From Dimorphilus gyrociliatus (taxonomy: Eukaryota > Annelida > Polychaeta > Dinophilidae): 24,056 nucleotides of DNA. The stretch lies in assembly GCA_904063045.1 (NCBI GenBank), contig CAJFCJ010000173.1:5464-29519 (forward strand). Direction: 5' to 3'. Shown here in pieces: positions 1 to 9,128 of this stretch; within the stretch, counting starts at the first letter, position 1, and each line of letters begins with the position of its first letter. The position numbers were made by a program, and so were the translations under genes. The notes under the pieces are model-generated. The model worked only from the letters and a program-made list of their open reading frames with translations. It did not search any database and had not been told where the DNA came from.

Positions 1-1680
1 GAAGGATGTCACACCTGTTGTGATAGTAGACCGCTAATAACAGAATGTATGGAATGTGAGAAAAACAAAATTTTGATTCCTCCACTAAATTATGTCATAC
101 CTGTCCTACAAAATGCAATACTTTTACACATATTGGAAGTGCTTCTAATGAATGCAAAACATGCAAATCCAACTATATCTTAGCTATTAATAAAAAGGAC
201 TATGAAATTTGTCCTGCAAATTGTGAAACTTGTTAATATTTAGAAATAAATCTATTGCCAGTAAAGCTATGCTCTAAATGTAATAATGGATATATACATC
301 AACATGACCAAACACAGTGCGTTATTTGTATGGAAAATTGTTTAAGTTGTAGTTTAGAAGCCTCACCATCCAATGCAGTGGCAACTTGCCAAATTTGTAA
401 CAATCATTATGTTACTAGCTTTAACAAAGAGAAATGTATTCTCTGTGATGATGGAAGCAGAAAATGCACAGTAAAAGAAGGAAATGTTGTAGGCAAATGT
501 TTGTCTTTATGTCCTTCAACCTACTTCAAAAGAGTCATGTCTAAAATGTCCTGATAATTATCAAAAATGCTATGTAAAAAGTGATACTGAAACACTCTGT
601 TTACAGTTTCATTGCACTGACGCATTTGATTTACAAGGGGCCGACAGAAAACGTCCCCAAATGAGATTTTTGAAAGCAACATTTCGGATTGAAAAATGGT
701 TAGGAGGGGTAAAGTAGCTTTTGATTTATAGTTAGGGGGGTTCCATCTAAGGGTTAGGAGCAATCAAAAAGGTTAAGGAGAGACAAGGGCTAGGTTAGGG
801 TTAGGGTTAAATCATGAATTTGGGGACGTTTTCTATCGTATCCGATTTACAATGTTCTTTAAAACGAATTCAAAGCAACACTGGTGCAAATAAATGTTTG
901 GAATGTTCCAGTAGATTGACATGTCAGATTTTCAGTGTAAGCCTTGTCCTTCAAATTGCAAAAAATGCTATTCCAAAGATGATCAAACATATTGTCTTCC
1001 TACTGGTTGTATTGATGGTTATTTCATCAAAACTTAAGATGGAAGTTGTGTGAAATGTGGCAACTCTTGTTCCAGATGTTATATGAAAAATGATCGACAT
1101 TATGGATTTTCTAAATGTGCTTCTGGTTATACTTTTGATGATAATAGAAATTGCGTATCCTGTGCAAGTAATTGTGTGAAATGTGATTGGAGTGCTCTTA
1201 CATCAGAAACTCATTGTTAAGAATGTAAAGCTACTCACAAACTGTATTCTTCAGGAAACAAATGTGTTTCTTGCACTAGTCCTTGCTCATCTTGTAGCAT
1301 TGATTCAAAACGATCTACGGATTGTGCAACATGTATAAGTTGAACGTCAACAAGCAATGGAAAATGCCTGGGTAAGCCATAAAGTATACACTTTTGATTT
1401 GTAAAGAAGAATTGTTAATCTTTAAAACAAAATGTTCCTACAGCTTGTTAAGAAAATTGTGTAACTTGCAGATTAAATGATGACAAAAGTTGTTAAAACT
1501 GATAGCTTGTCCAGACCATTACAATAAATGTTTGTATGAGATTGACATAATTGGTTATGAAGTTAATATTTGTTACAAAAGATTGGACAGCAAATGTTAC
1601 CCTTGTCCAAATCAATGTTCAATATGTAAAGATGTTGATAATAAAGGAAAACATGTATGTTCCCCATGTATGGGAAGGAT
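1..1680 (+). pseudogene. Furin-like cysteine-rich repeat protein gene, decayed and transposon-interrupted (5' end outside window)
   Basis: Once frames are patched, the region reads as tandem Cys-x2-Cys repeats of the furin/growth-factor-receptor cysteine-rich type, with peptides such as CPSNCKKC, CASNCVKC and CTSPCSSC. Such repeats occur in extracellular parts of surface proteins; no catalytic domain is visible. A 72-bp GT-AG intron fits at 1372-1443 (phase 1). Decay is extensive. In-frame TAA lies at 234, 1035, 1218, 1449 and 1494, TGA at 1341, and frameshifts near 90, 535, 918 and 1497. A MITE (637-843) interrupts the reading frame; removing it with one 9-bp duplication rejoins the frame exactly. 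A MULE derivative follows at 1681. Four of the five TAA codons directly follow a Cys. I see no intact frame, so this is most likely a pseudogene. It could be the 5' part of the gene whose 3' exons start at 3091, but no join is demonstrable. Confidence 0.75.
637..843 (-). mobile_element. MITE family A, copy 1 (207 bp, 9-bp TSD)
   Basis: The element is flanked by perfect 9-bp direct repeats GATTTACAA at 628-636 and 844-852. Its ends are 26-bp imperfect terminal inverted repeats that begin GG and share GAAAACGTCCCCAAAT. The interior carries a TTAGGG-type telomere-like run near 795-808 and no ORF. It lies in opposite orientation to the copies at 1804 and 13670, with alignable interiors. A 9-bp duplication fits Mutator- or Merlin-type transposases; the mobilising partner is not identified. 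Confidence 0.85.
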
Positions 1681-1752
1681 GGGAGTAGGTGAAACCGTAC
1701 CCGGGTTAAACCGTACCCATAAGGAGGTTAAACCATACCCATTGTTAATTTA

Positions 1753-1800
1753 ATATATATGTCTTAATATTATATATACTATATATATATATGTGTGTGT
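1753..1800. repeat. AT/GT-rich microsatellite
   Basis: A (TA)n-rich run passes into (TG)n inside the MULE derivative. Its last bases form part of the 9-bp target duplication of the nested MITE. Confidence 0.7.
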
Positions 1801-1803
1801 ATT

Positions 1804-2010
1804 GGATGTGGTAGAAAACGGCCATAAATCTATGGTTTTACCCTAACCCTAACCCAGCCCTTGTTTTTGCCTAACCTTTTTTAATACCCCTAACCCTTGG
1901 ATGGGACACTCCTAAGAACATATCAACAGTTATCTTATTCCTCCTAACCATTTCCCAGGCTGAAATCTAACTTTCAAATATTTCATTTATGACCGTTTTC
2001 GACTGGTCCC
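1804..2010 (+). mobile_element. MITE family A, copy 2 (207 bp), nested in the MULE
   Basis: It has perfect 9-bp duplications GTGTGTATT at 1795-1803 and 2011-2019. The ends carry GAAAACGG(C/T)CATAAAT inverted repeats, and telomere-like CCCTAA units lie near 1841-1853. It is nearly identical to the 13670 copy apart from a small internal length difference, and exactly as long as copy 1. No ORF. Confidence 0.88.
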
Positions 2011-2109
2011 GTGTGTATTCTGCCATCTGATATCATCATTTCAACATTTGGTAGACTGAAGTCTGAACTTTTGGAGCAATAGAAATTGGCTGACCTACTG
2101 TTGTATTTT

Positions 2110-2439
2110 GAAAGTACATAGATATGTAATTCTATGTGGAAACCTGAAAATTGATCAGTGTTTGGTCTATCAATTAGAACAAATAATAGTCTGGAGGGTT
2201 GGCACAACAGGATGAATAGTCAAGTGCATTCAAAAGGCTCATTCTACATATTAGTGGATGAACTGAAAAAAGAGGGAGATTTGATCATTATCTATGAAAA
2301 GGTGATGTCTGATAAACAAATATATAGATATCAGAGAAGAAGGTATGTGGAGAGAGAAAAAGAAATATATGAATACAAACTAGGAAAAATATTAGCAGAT
2401 GAATTATTGCTACAAACATCTCATATATATGCTCCATAG
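2110..2439 (+). pseudogene. MULE transposase C-terminal fragment
   Basis: The frame contains RTNNSLEGWHNRMN, the conserved RTNN-x2-EGWH block seen near the C-terminus of animal MULE transposases, followed by a Lys/Glu-rich tail typical of these proteins. The catalytic core is absent. Just upstream the frame carries TAG at 2119 and TGA at 2152; by comparison with the minus-strand relic at 11212, both replace Trp codons. From 2155 the frame is open to a TAG stop. It is a remnant in a non-autonomous element, not a host gene. Confidence 0.75.
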
Positions 2440-2740
2440 ATTTTACCTGCATTTCATATTCTCTTTTTCTTTTCAATTCATTTTTAATTCTTTTAATTTT
2501 TTAGATAAATGTATGTTTATACATTTGCCTATATACATTGTATCAGTATAACATAGATTTCATTATCACAAGGTTAATAAACATATACAGTATATTAAAT
2601 AAAAAATGGGTACAGTTTAACCCAGGTACGGTTTCACCCCTATTCGGGAAGGATATAGAAAGACTAGGTACCATTGGATAATTTCAAACTGTGTATTTTT
2701 TGTGATATAGCCTATAATCTCGTTATTCTAAAAACATTGA

Positions 2741-2990
2741 CAACTTTTTCTTTTAATAGTACTTTCCTTGGTCTATGTATGTCAACCATTAGTCTATGAT
2801 GTTCCAATAGAAACCAGATGGTGTACTTATGAGAAAAACCCTTTTACCTATTTTTAATTCATCCATTTCTTCATAGTCAACACCTCTAATATTATGTTTC
2901 AATCTTCCGAAAAATAATAGACAGGTGTAGAAATAGTGACCATCCTTGATATCATATGAAAATCTTTTATATATTGAGGTCTGGCATTGC
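2741..2990. other. Ambiguous coding-like stretch open on both strands
   Basis: On the minus strand a possible exon begins at 2990 after an AAAACAG acceptor and stays open for about 67 codons to a TAA at 2789-2791; it contains the peptide FFGRLKHNIRGVDYEEMDEL. On the plus strand a frame after a TTTTAATAG acceptor near 2757 is open for about 31 codons and could be an upstream exon of the ITIH-like gene. Neither matches a family I recognise, and at most one is real. Confidence 0.2.
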
Positions 2991-3090
2991 CTGTTTTAAA
3001 ATACAGCACACAGTTTAAATTATAAAATCTTACCTAATATACAGTACCGATACCCTTAATTTTAATGTTGACTTTTGTTTTCTTTTAAAG

Positions 3091-4406
3091 ATATACTATT
3101 AAAAGACCGAATAATGGAATTATTAAGCAAGACAGTTTTATTGTTGGAGATAATGAAGTTAGTGTAGTTCCAACAGAAATTGGAGCGATAACTGAAGACA
3201 TAACTTTAAATGCTGTATTTCATTGCACTGAGAATAGTGACTCAATGACATTTGCTTTTAAAACAGTAATTTTTAATTAAGAAAGTAGGTCATTTTCATT
3301 AATAAAAGAATAATTTTAAATAAATCTATATTTAAAAAGCCTTTGGAAGAACAACTTTACAAGCAAAATACGAAGCTGAAGTTATAAGATCTAATGGGCA
3401 AACTAATTCAAAAATGTTTAGCTTTCATGGCCTTTCCGGTTCAACAACTTGCAGGTAACAACTAATTTTTTACATTTATTAATATTTTATATATAGAATT
3501 CAATGCCAAAATTGACAAATTATCTTTTCTATTCTCTCTAGCTATGCAATTACAGACGCTCAGCAAGCGACAGTATCAGAAGGGACTGAATTTACTACTG
3601 ATGAAATGACTCTCTTTTCTATAACAAAGGCAGGACCTGATCTATTTGCAACTTTGAGAGTAAGCTGTACTCTTTCAAATTCTACAAAGATAATCACCTC
3701 AGATATTCCAATTCTTTTTGGAGAGAATGATCCCTGGCTTTCAGCTTCTGGTGATCCACATTTTAAACAGATTGTTTATGATAGACAAAGCAATTCTAAT
3801 AAAAGAATCTGCTACGATGTTACTGGTTCACCTGGCAACTACATATATATAGGTGGATTTCCAATGGCAAACTTAAAAGTCTATGGTCAATTGAAAGATG
3901 ATTATTACATGCATAAAATATTATTTAGGTCAAATCTTGGTAATATAACAATCTCTAAACCAGATATTAAATTTGGTAGTGTTAAGATATACCAATGGAA
4001 TACTAAATCAACAAATCAATATTTTAGCTGTAAAATTATGAATAATGAAATTTTTCTATCAGTTTTACATAAATCTTTATCAAATGTTAAAAAAGAATTC
4101 ATTATTAAAAAATCTGTTCATTCTTTAGAGGCAGTGCATTTGGATGTAAATTTTAAGCTATTAGATGGAGAATATAAACAAATGGATGGACTTTTTGGAG
4201 ATATTGGAAAGAAAACTTACAATTTCTTTCCTACTATTCAGTTACAAAAGAATTACAATAACCCAGAAATAGCATCTATAAAAGTTGATAAGAAGTTTAA
4301 ATACGCAAGAAAAGTCTTCAGAAATGGTTCAAATTGTTGGTTGATGAATGTTAATGATCTTTTAAAACCTTTCAACATATCTAAATATATTTCTAATGTT
4401 CTGTAA
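3091..4406 (+). CDS. ITIH C-terminal-domain-like secreted protein, 3' three exons, one in-frame TAA
   Basis: Three exons fit GT-AG splicing: 3091-3284, 3340-3454 and 3542-4406, with introns of 55 and 87 bp. The last exon is open for 865 nt. It contains GDPHF, then a Cys-bearing strand and GQL, and later DGLFGDIGKK. This order resembles the C-terminal domain of inter-alpha-trypsin inhibitor heavy chains (a VWD-like fold), known in extracellular matrix and serum proteins. The exons before it encode about 120 residues of beta-rich, probably Ig-like sequence. The reading frame across both introns is consistent but passes through TAA at 3278-3280, near the end of the first exon. I found no splice choice that avoids it and keeps the frame. 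It is therefore either a pseudogene with one nonsense change, or a gene with an upstream exon structure I cannot see. A VIT/VWA part is not visible. Confidence 0.6.
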
Positions 4407-4460
4407 TTTTAAAGACAAAATCTCTTTAAATTGATGAGATAACATAAATAACTATTTTGA

Positions 4461-4466
4461 AATAAA
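4461..4466 (+). promoter_or_regulatory. Polyadenylation signal AATAAA
   Basis: AATAAA lies 55 nt after the stop of the ITIH-like gene and before the Tc1 insertion at 4512, so the Tc1 element landed outside the transcript's likely 3' end. Confidence 0.5.
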
Positions 4467-4511
4467 CCCTTCTCATTCCTGCTCAATTTGTATGAAATTT
4501 TCGTTTATATA

Positions 4512-4760
4512 AAGTGGACGACAGGTATGTTGGAACACCTCAAATTTTTATAGGCCAAATATTAAAAATCTTTTTCGTGATGAAAAAAGATTATTTTTTT
4601 TATTTTTTTAGTGTTTAATAATATGTTAAACTAGCAATTTTATATAAATTTCTTTAAAAACAGCAGTTAGGTACATTTTTACATTTTTTTTTTATAGAAA
4701 TTACCATAGTTTTCTGATTTTTTTTCTTATTTGGCCTCATGACATGTTTATTGGAACAAA
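4512..4760. repeat. Left IR/DR terminal repeat of the Tc1 element
   Basis: The outer unit is 4512-4560 and the inner unit about 4729-4760, separated by an AT-rich spacer with long T runs. It mirrors 5921-6170. Confidence 0.8.
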
Positions 4761-4782
4761 GTTCAATAGTTAAATTTTTGGT

Positions 4783-5781
4783 CTACTTTTGTATGTGCCC
4801 ACCCTCTCTTTCTATACATTTGCTTATTCTACGGCCCATTCCCCCATATAAGCCTGGCAAAAAGAGTGGATTTCTGTTGATAACCTCGTAGGAGCATTTC
4901 TTAATCTTTTCCCACAGTTCATCCTCTGTCTCGAACTGTGGACCATCATAGACCATTGTCTTGGTCAGATGCCACATGTTCTCTATTGGACTTAGATCAG
5001 GGCTCCTTGCTGGCCAATCTATGGGCTTGATATTATTGCTTTTAAAGGCCCTTTTTGTTTTTCTTGCAGTGTGACAGCCAGCATTGTCTTGCTGGAAGAT
5101 GTACTGCCTGCCCATTTTTGCCTCAATTTCTTCTATGACAGGCAGAACATCTTCCACAATGAAGGAGCTATAGTTTTCAGCATTCAGCTTGCTCCTTATC
5201 CTCCAAACTTCAAATATGCCATCAGAGGTTTTCAACCCCCACACCAATACTCCACCTCTTCCCATATTTTTTGTGACCCTGAAGTCCTTTTCGCTGTTAC
5301 TGGTCCAAGTCCTAAAATCGTCAGGTCCACTTAGCGAAAACCTAGCCTCATCAGTAAAAATAACCCCAGACCAGTCTAGATTTTTGCTAATAACTTTGAG
5401 GCAGTATGCTTTTCTGCGTTTACAGTCTTTGGAGGTGAGATCAGTTCTTTGTCTGACTCTTTTATATTTGAAATTTTGTCTTTTCAGCTCCCTCTGTATT
5501 GTTCTTATGCTTACATCTACTTCTAATTCTTTTAATATCTTTGCTGCTGTCACTCTTTGCTTGTTATCTTTCAGTTTCTTTAAAATTCTTTTCATCCTCG
5601 CTATCTCTCTGTCGGAAAGCTTCTTCAGACCTCTCCTATTGTCTTGTTCTGGCTTCTTATACTTTAGTATGTTGCTAATTGATGATGGTGCCATTCCTAA
5701 AACTCTTGCTGTTGCCCGTAATTTGCCTATTTCACTATATTTCTTGATTACCAAATCCCTTATATCTTGACTCCAAACCAT
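4783..5781 (-). CDS. Tc1 family transposase, DD34E, full length
   Basis: An uninterrupted 332-codon frame encodes the cut-and-paste transposase of the surrounding element. Residues 1-60 form a paired-type helix-turn-helix (GKLRATARVLGMAPSSISNI). A second DNA-binding region and a basic stretch (KYKRVRQRTD, then KRRK) follow, the latter a likely nuclear localisation signal. The catalytic triad is visible: Asp in FTDEARF, Asp in QQDNAGCH and Glu in SPDLSPIENMW, with exactly 34 residues between the second Asp and the Glu. Length matches typical Tc1 transposases (about 340 aa). ATG at 5781 is the natural start. Every other transposase in this window is broken, so this is a young and possibly active copy. 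Confidence 0.93.
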   Translation of the reverse strand: MVWSQDIRDLVIKKYSEIGKLRATARVLGMAPSSISNILKYKKPEQDNRRGLKKLSDREIARMKRILKKLKDNKQRVTAAKILKELEVDVSIRTIQRELKRQNFKYKRVRQRTDLTSKDCKRRKAYCLKVISKNLDWSGVIFTDEARFSLSGPDDFRTWTSNSEKDFRVTKNMGRGGVLVWGLKTSDGIFEVWRIRSKLNAENYSSFIVEDVLPVIEEIEAKMGRQYIFQQDNAGCHTARKTKRAFKSNNIKPIDWPARSPDLSPIENMWHLTKTMVYDGPQFETEDELWEKIKKCSYEVINRNPLFLPGLYGGMGRRISKCIEREGGHIQK

Positions 5782-5920
5782 AATTAAAAAAATACAATAT
5801 AAATTATGTACAATAATTTTTAATATTCAATAACTAATTAACTTAACTTAAAACAGGAAAAAAGTTGAAAAATTTTTTGTTTGAGACATCTATTTGAATG
5901 TCAAACCGGATGTCAACTCA

Positions 5921-6170
5921 ATGTTCCAATAAACATGTCGCGCGGCCAAATAAAGAAAAAACTTATGAAAATTATTAAAAATTTTTGCTAATCGTCTTCA
6001 CAAAATATTATCATTTTCTTAAATTTTTTTCAATATTATGTCAATTTAACTCTTTTTCTATATAAATTTAAACAAAAAATACTAATTTGCAGAGGACAAA
6101 CAATTTTAACCATTAATTAAAAATTGGCCTATCAAAATTTACGGTGTCCATATATACATGTCATCCACTT
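5921..6170. repeat. Right IR/DR terminal repeat of the Tc1 element
   Basis: The inner unit lies at about 5921-5951 (TGTTCCAATAAACATGTC) and the outer unit ends with CATCCACTT at 6170. It is the inverted counterpart of the left end. Confidence 0.8.
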
Positions 6171-6172
6171 TA

Positions 6173-7503
6173 GACTATCGTATTGTCAAAGAAAAATAAA
6201 CTATTGTATTGGGAAGAATAAGAAATGCCTACGAGATTTTGCAATGGAGCGTAAAAGATACTAACCTAACTTTAAGTGACCTAAAGAGTACTGATCTCTA
6301 ATAATACATTTTGACCCATATACATATTTTCATTCCCGTTTTGTATAATCATAAGGGAATAGGTATATAGGATTAGCCTAAAATTTTGATTGGTCTATTT
6401 TGAATGATATTAAAAAAGTAAAATAATTAAAAGGCAGCATTATTGTATTCAATTTTATGAAGTGAATAGCTGTGTATCCATTGATCACTTAATTCAAACC
6501 TTTTCAATATGTTTTTTCAATACATATAGATAATCTGTACAAAAAGCAATGAAGTAATGACATATTGTTGTTAGAAATAAGAATGTTGAAACTTTCGAAA
6601 GACTTTCTGAGAAATAACATATTAGACCATGACAGATGGCGTCATTGTTGAATTGACAAAAGAACAGTGTGTTTAAATTATTCAATTTTAAATGCAATTG
6701 TTTCAAAATCTTACAAATGGAAGTGTTAGGGTTAAGGGTTAGAATGGTTTCTACATCACATGATAATAATAGGCCTAACAGAAAGTTTGTTACAATTTAA
6801 TAAAACAAAAAAGTACTGGAGGACCGAGCTAACAGTTTTAACAGTTTGGGCATTAAACTTGGGCATCTACACATAGTTCCCCCATATATGTTCTTCAAAA
6901 AGGTTCAGAGTTTGCTATCAGAAAAGAACATACACATTTTCCCAGATTTGGTACTGGTTAAAAGATAAGATATTACATAACTAAACACGTTTATAACAAA
7001 ACCTAATGTAACAATTAGTATTTATAGGTTTATTCTCATAAACCTGTTGTTGTTTATATTACTATTGCATAGTATAATAACCCTGTTTATTGTAAACAAT
7101 ACTTATATTAAGGGGTCAAACCTTGCTCCTCACAACTAGGGAATAATATAGTGAATTTTTCTGTTGCCAAATCATTGTTTGCATTCAATATTGATAAGTA
7201 ATATTTTTTTTATATATTCATAATTTACTATTGAAATAATCTATAAATGAATCTCAGAAACTTATGATTATTTTCTCTCCTGGATATTTTTCTACTCTGA
7301 ATACTCTTCGGCATTAATTTTTTGTAGAGAACGTTTTCTATTAATATAAAGGTATAAATCAATTTTTCAATGATGACAACTTTTCTAAACACACAAATCA
7401 ATGAATTTCAACAACAGGTGTCTATTGAGTAGCATTGTTTTTGCTTAGGGTTCTGAACAAAATGTTGTATATTACACATTTATACCCTAACCAAAAAAAT
7501 AGT
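6173..7503. other. Gene-poor AT-rich spacer
   Basis: I see no convincing exon, RNA gene or transposon end here. A 70-codon open frame on the minus strand (6494-6706) has no recognisable family or splice context. A short telomere-like motif (TTAGGGTTAAGGGTTAG) lies at about 6726-6742. Confidence 0.5.
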
Positions 7504-7649
7504 TCAAATTATTTCTTCCTTTTTGGCTAAACCCTTCAATTTGGCCTTAATAAAGATAAAGACAGATGAGATTAATCCTAAGCCTAATAAAGCACCAAGC
7601 ATACCTGTAATCTTTACACAATTGGTGTGATTTGTCTCCACTTCATATG
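7504..7649 (-). CDS. Possible terminal exon of a single-pass membrane protein
   Basis: On the minus strand an exon fits after a TATTAAG acceptor (phase 1, the usual phase here) and reads to a TGA at 7504-7506. It encodes a polar segment with Cys, a hydrophobic stretch ITGMLGALLGLGLISSVFIF that looks like a transmembrane helix, and then a Lys-rich tail (KAKLKGLAKK), as expected for a type I anchor. No upstream exon could be found before the divergent lectin gene at 8127. It may be an orphan exon or a relic. An alternative acceptor about 75 bp further upstream on this strand would put a TAA in frame. Confidence 0.3.
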
Positions 7650-8126
7650 CTTAATATACAACAGATTTAAATGCATGAAATGAAGCATAGTTTTTCTTCT
7701 TCTTTCTAATAAACCTACAATATAATAAGTATAAAATTTCAATTTGTATGAAAAATGTAAAATTGTTGTTCATTTGATGAATGATGCACTTTAAACAGAT
7801 TAATTGCATAACAGATCAATAGTGAACAGTGAATGATTGAATAACCTAATGAAGACAAAAAATTTTTTAAAGCAAATACCAAAAGAAATGAAACTTTGAC
7901 ACTCTTAAATCAAAAGTAAAAAGATACTGAACTCTTGTTAAGCCTATAAATTAAATAATTATTTATATGTAATCAATTAAATGTAAATAATGTAATCAAT
8001 AAATAGAGAAATATAAAAACAGACTACAGCAATAAAATTTAGCCTGAAGCCGGAGAGTGAAAGAGAGTTAGATAGAAGAACCTATAAATCTTAATTATTT
8101 TATTTAGGAAAGCTGCAATCAAAAAA
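7650..8126. other. Intergenic region upstream of the lectin gene
   Basis: AT-rich and without exons that I can support. CCTATAAATC at 8081-8090, about 40 bp before the lectin ATG, is a possible TATA-like element; this is weak evidence. Confidence 0.4.
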
Positions 8127-9128
8127 ATGCTTTGGCCTACTGCTACACTAATTGTTTTACTATTCATCATCATCATCAGTGGTAAGGAAGTTCTCTTATT
8201 TTACAGATTTCTTAAATATTTTAAGCGTGTAATTTGGTGTTTAGATTGTTCATTGGATCATTATTGTCGGACTGGTTTCTCTTTAAAAGGGAAAGGCTGC
8301 TATAAAATTTTTAATATCTTGTCTACTGGTGATGAAGCTAAACAAACATGTGAAAGTCAGGGCTATACTCTAGCTGGTTTTTATCTTCAAGAGAATTACG
8401 AAGCTGTAATGTCATGGTTTAATTCTGGAGGTGGTATTTTCTTTTCTTTTGAGTCTAGATTAACTTTCCTAGCCTAGCAGAGAAATATTGAAATTGGAAT
8501 ATTTCCATTTAGCAATCGACAGCAGATGCATATTAAATGGGGCATATGATCATTCAAAAAACCTTTGGTTCTGGCAAACAAGAGTTGGCCCTGTTGAAGT
8601 TAACTTTACTTGGGCACATTTTGCTAGCGGCGAACCAAATGGTGTTAGTCAACCCATTTAAAATTTTTTAATTTTCTTCAAGCTTTTTACCTGTTGCAGA
8701 TTAATTTACCGCATTATCTTGCTGTTTATAGAAATCCACATTATGCTGATTATGGACTTGATGATTATGAAAAGACGTCTTTGGCTTCATTTTTCCTCTG
8801 CGAAGATGGTAAAAACCATTTTTTTAAATTATTTAAACAATTCTTAAAACTATCCCTAAAATTTCAAAAACATTTTCATTACCCATTACTTGACAAATTA
8901 AGTGACATTTTATTCTTAATATACACAAAAACATTAACTGGTGATGACATGTCATTTGCTAAAAATACAAAATACTTCAAGGTGAGTCAAAACGTCCTCT
9001 GAAGATAAAAATTTTAGGACTAATCTAATGGTAAATTATGCACGGATTCCAGCTGTTATTGTTACTGTTACTGCTGTTGTTAAATGTTCAACTACTTAGA
9101 TGATGAACTTCATAAAAAGGATTGGTAA
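8127..9128 (+). CDS. Secreted single-domain C-type lectin, five exons
   Basis: Best model: exons 8127-8181, 8245-8430, 8513-8643, 8700-8808 and 9100-9128, giving 169 aa. Introns are 63, 82, 56 and 291 bp; the phases are 1, 1, 0, 1. Exon 1 encodes a signal peptide (MLWPTATLIVLLFIIIIS). The rest is one CTLD: CYK opening, a Cys before ESQGYTLAG, a LWFWQTR core strand, then GEPNG and the closing FFLCE. EPN is the Ca2+/sugar-binding motif typical of mannose-type specificity. The usual WND motif is missing, and the Cys normally just before the last beta strands (here LAVYRN) is replaced. So carbohydrate binding may be altered. The short last exon (acidic then basic, ending in Trp) and the 41-bp alternative for intron 3 are the weakest points of the model. 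Likely role: extracellular recognition, possibly defence. Confidence 0.72.
8804..9060. repeat. Diverged repeat in lectin intron 4, unit 1
   Basis: It is alignable with 10341-10620, starting with the shared AGATGGTAAAAAC at the exon 4 donor and including AATACTTCA and AGTCAAAA. It is an old duplication of the 3' end of the lectin gene rather than a transposon with recognisable ends. Confidence 0.5.

Larger units (their letters stand above)
1681..2645 (+). mobile_element. Mutator-like element (MULE), internally deleted, 965 bp
   Basis: It is flanked by perfect 9-bp duplications GGGAAGGAT at 1672-1680 and 2646-2654. The terminal inverted repeats are about 40 bp and share GTGAAACCGTACC followed by GGGTTAAAC and GTACCCAT, with two mismatches in the 32-bp core. 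The only coding content is the C-terminal end of a MULE-type transposase (2110-2439), so the element is non-autonomous. It sits directly in a coding exon of the cysteine-rich gene. A 207-bp MITE is nested inside it. The 9-bp duplication and the transposase type agree with the Mutator superfamily. Confidence 0.85.
4512..6170 (-). mobile_element. Intact Tc1-type transposon with IR/DR ends (1659 bp)
   Basis: Ends are AAGTGG and CCACTT, flanked by TA duplications at 4510-4511 and 6171-6172. The inverted ends span about 250 bp and contain two repeat units each. The outer unit shares AAGTGGA(C/T)GACA and later ATAGGCCAA. The inner unit shares TATTTGGCC and GACATGTTTATTGGAACA. This inverted/direct repeat design is known from Sleeping Beauty-like Tc1 elements, where each unit binds transposase. 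The transposase gene lies between the inner units. Confidence 0.9.

Noticed and set aside
2288-2476. Minus-strand 62-codon frame
   Set aside because: Antisense to the MULE transposase fragment.
1-4406. Genome-wide reassignment of TAA to Gln in this animal
   Set aside because: The three intact genes have no internal TAA and end in TAA or TAG, while the TAA-bearing gene also has frameshifts and a TGA. The pattern is local, not a code of the organism.
5071-5770. Plus-strand open frames of 87 and 193 codons
   Set aside because: They are antisense to the Tc1 transposase and have no family resemblance; shadows.
6494-6706. 70-codon minus-strand frame with hydrophobic residues
   Set aside because: AT-rich composition gives such frames by chance; no acceptor or family signal.
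7504-7730. ZP-domain C-terminus with furin site and transmembrane anchor
   Set aside because: The basic cluster lies before, not after, the segment that would be the ZP end, the expected Cys pattern is absent, and that longer exon would contain TAA. Only a generic membrane anchor can be supported.
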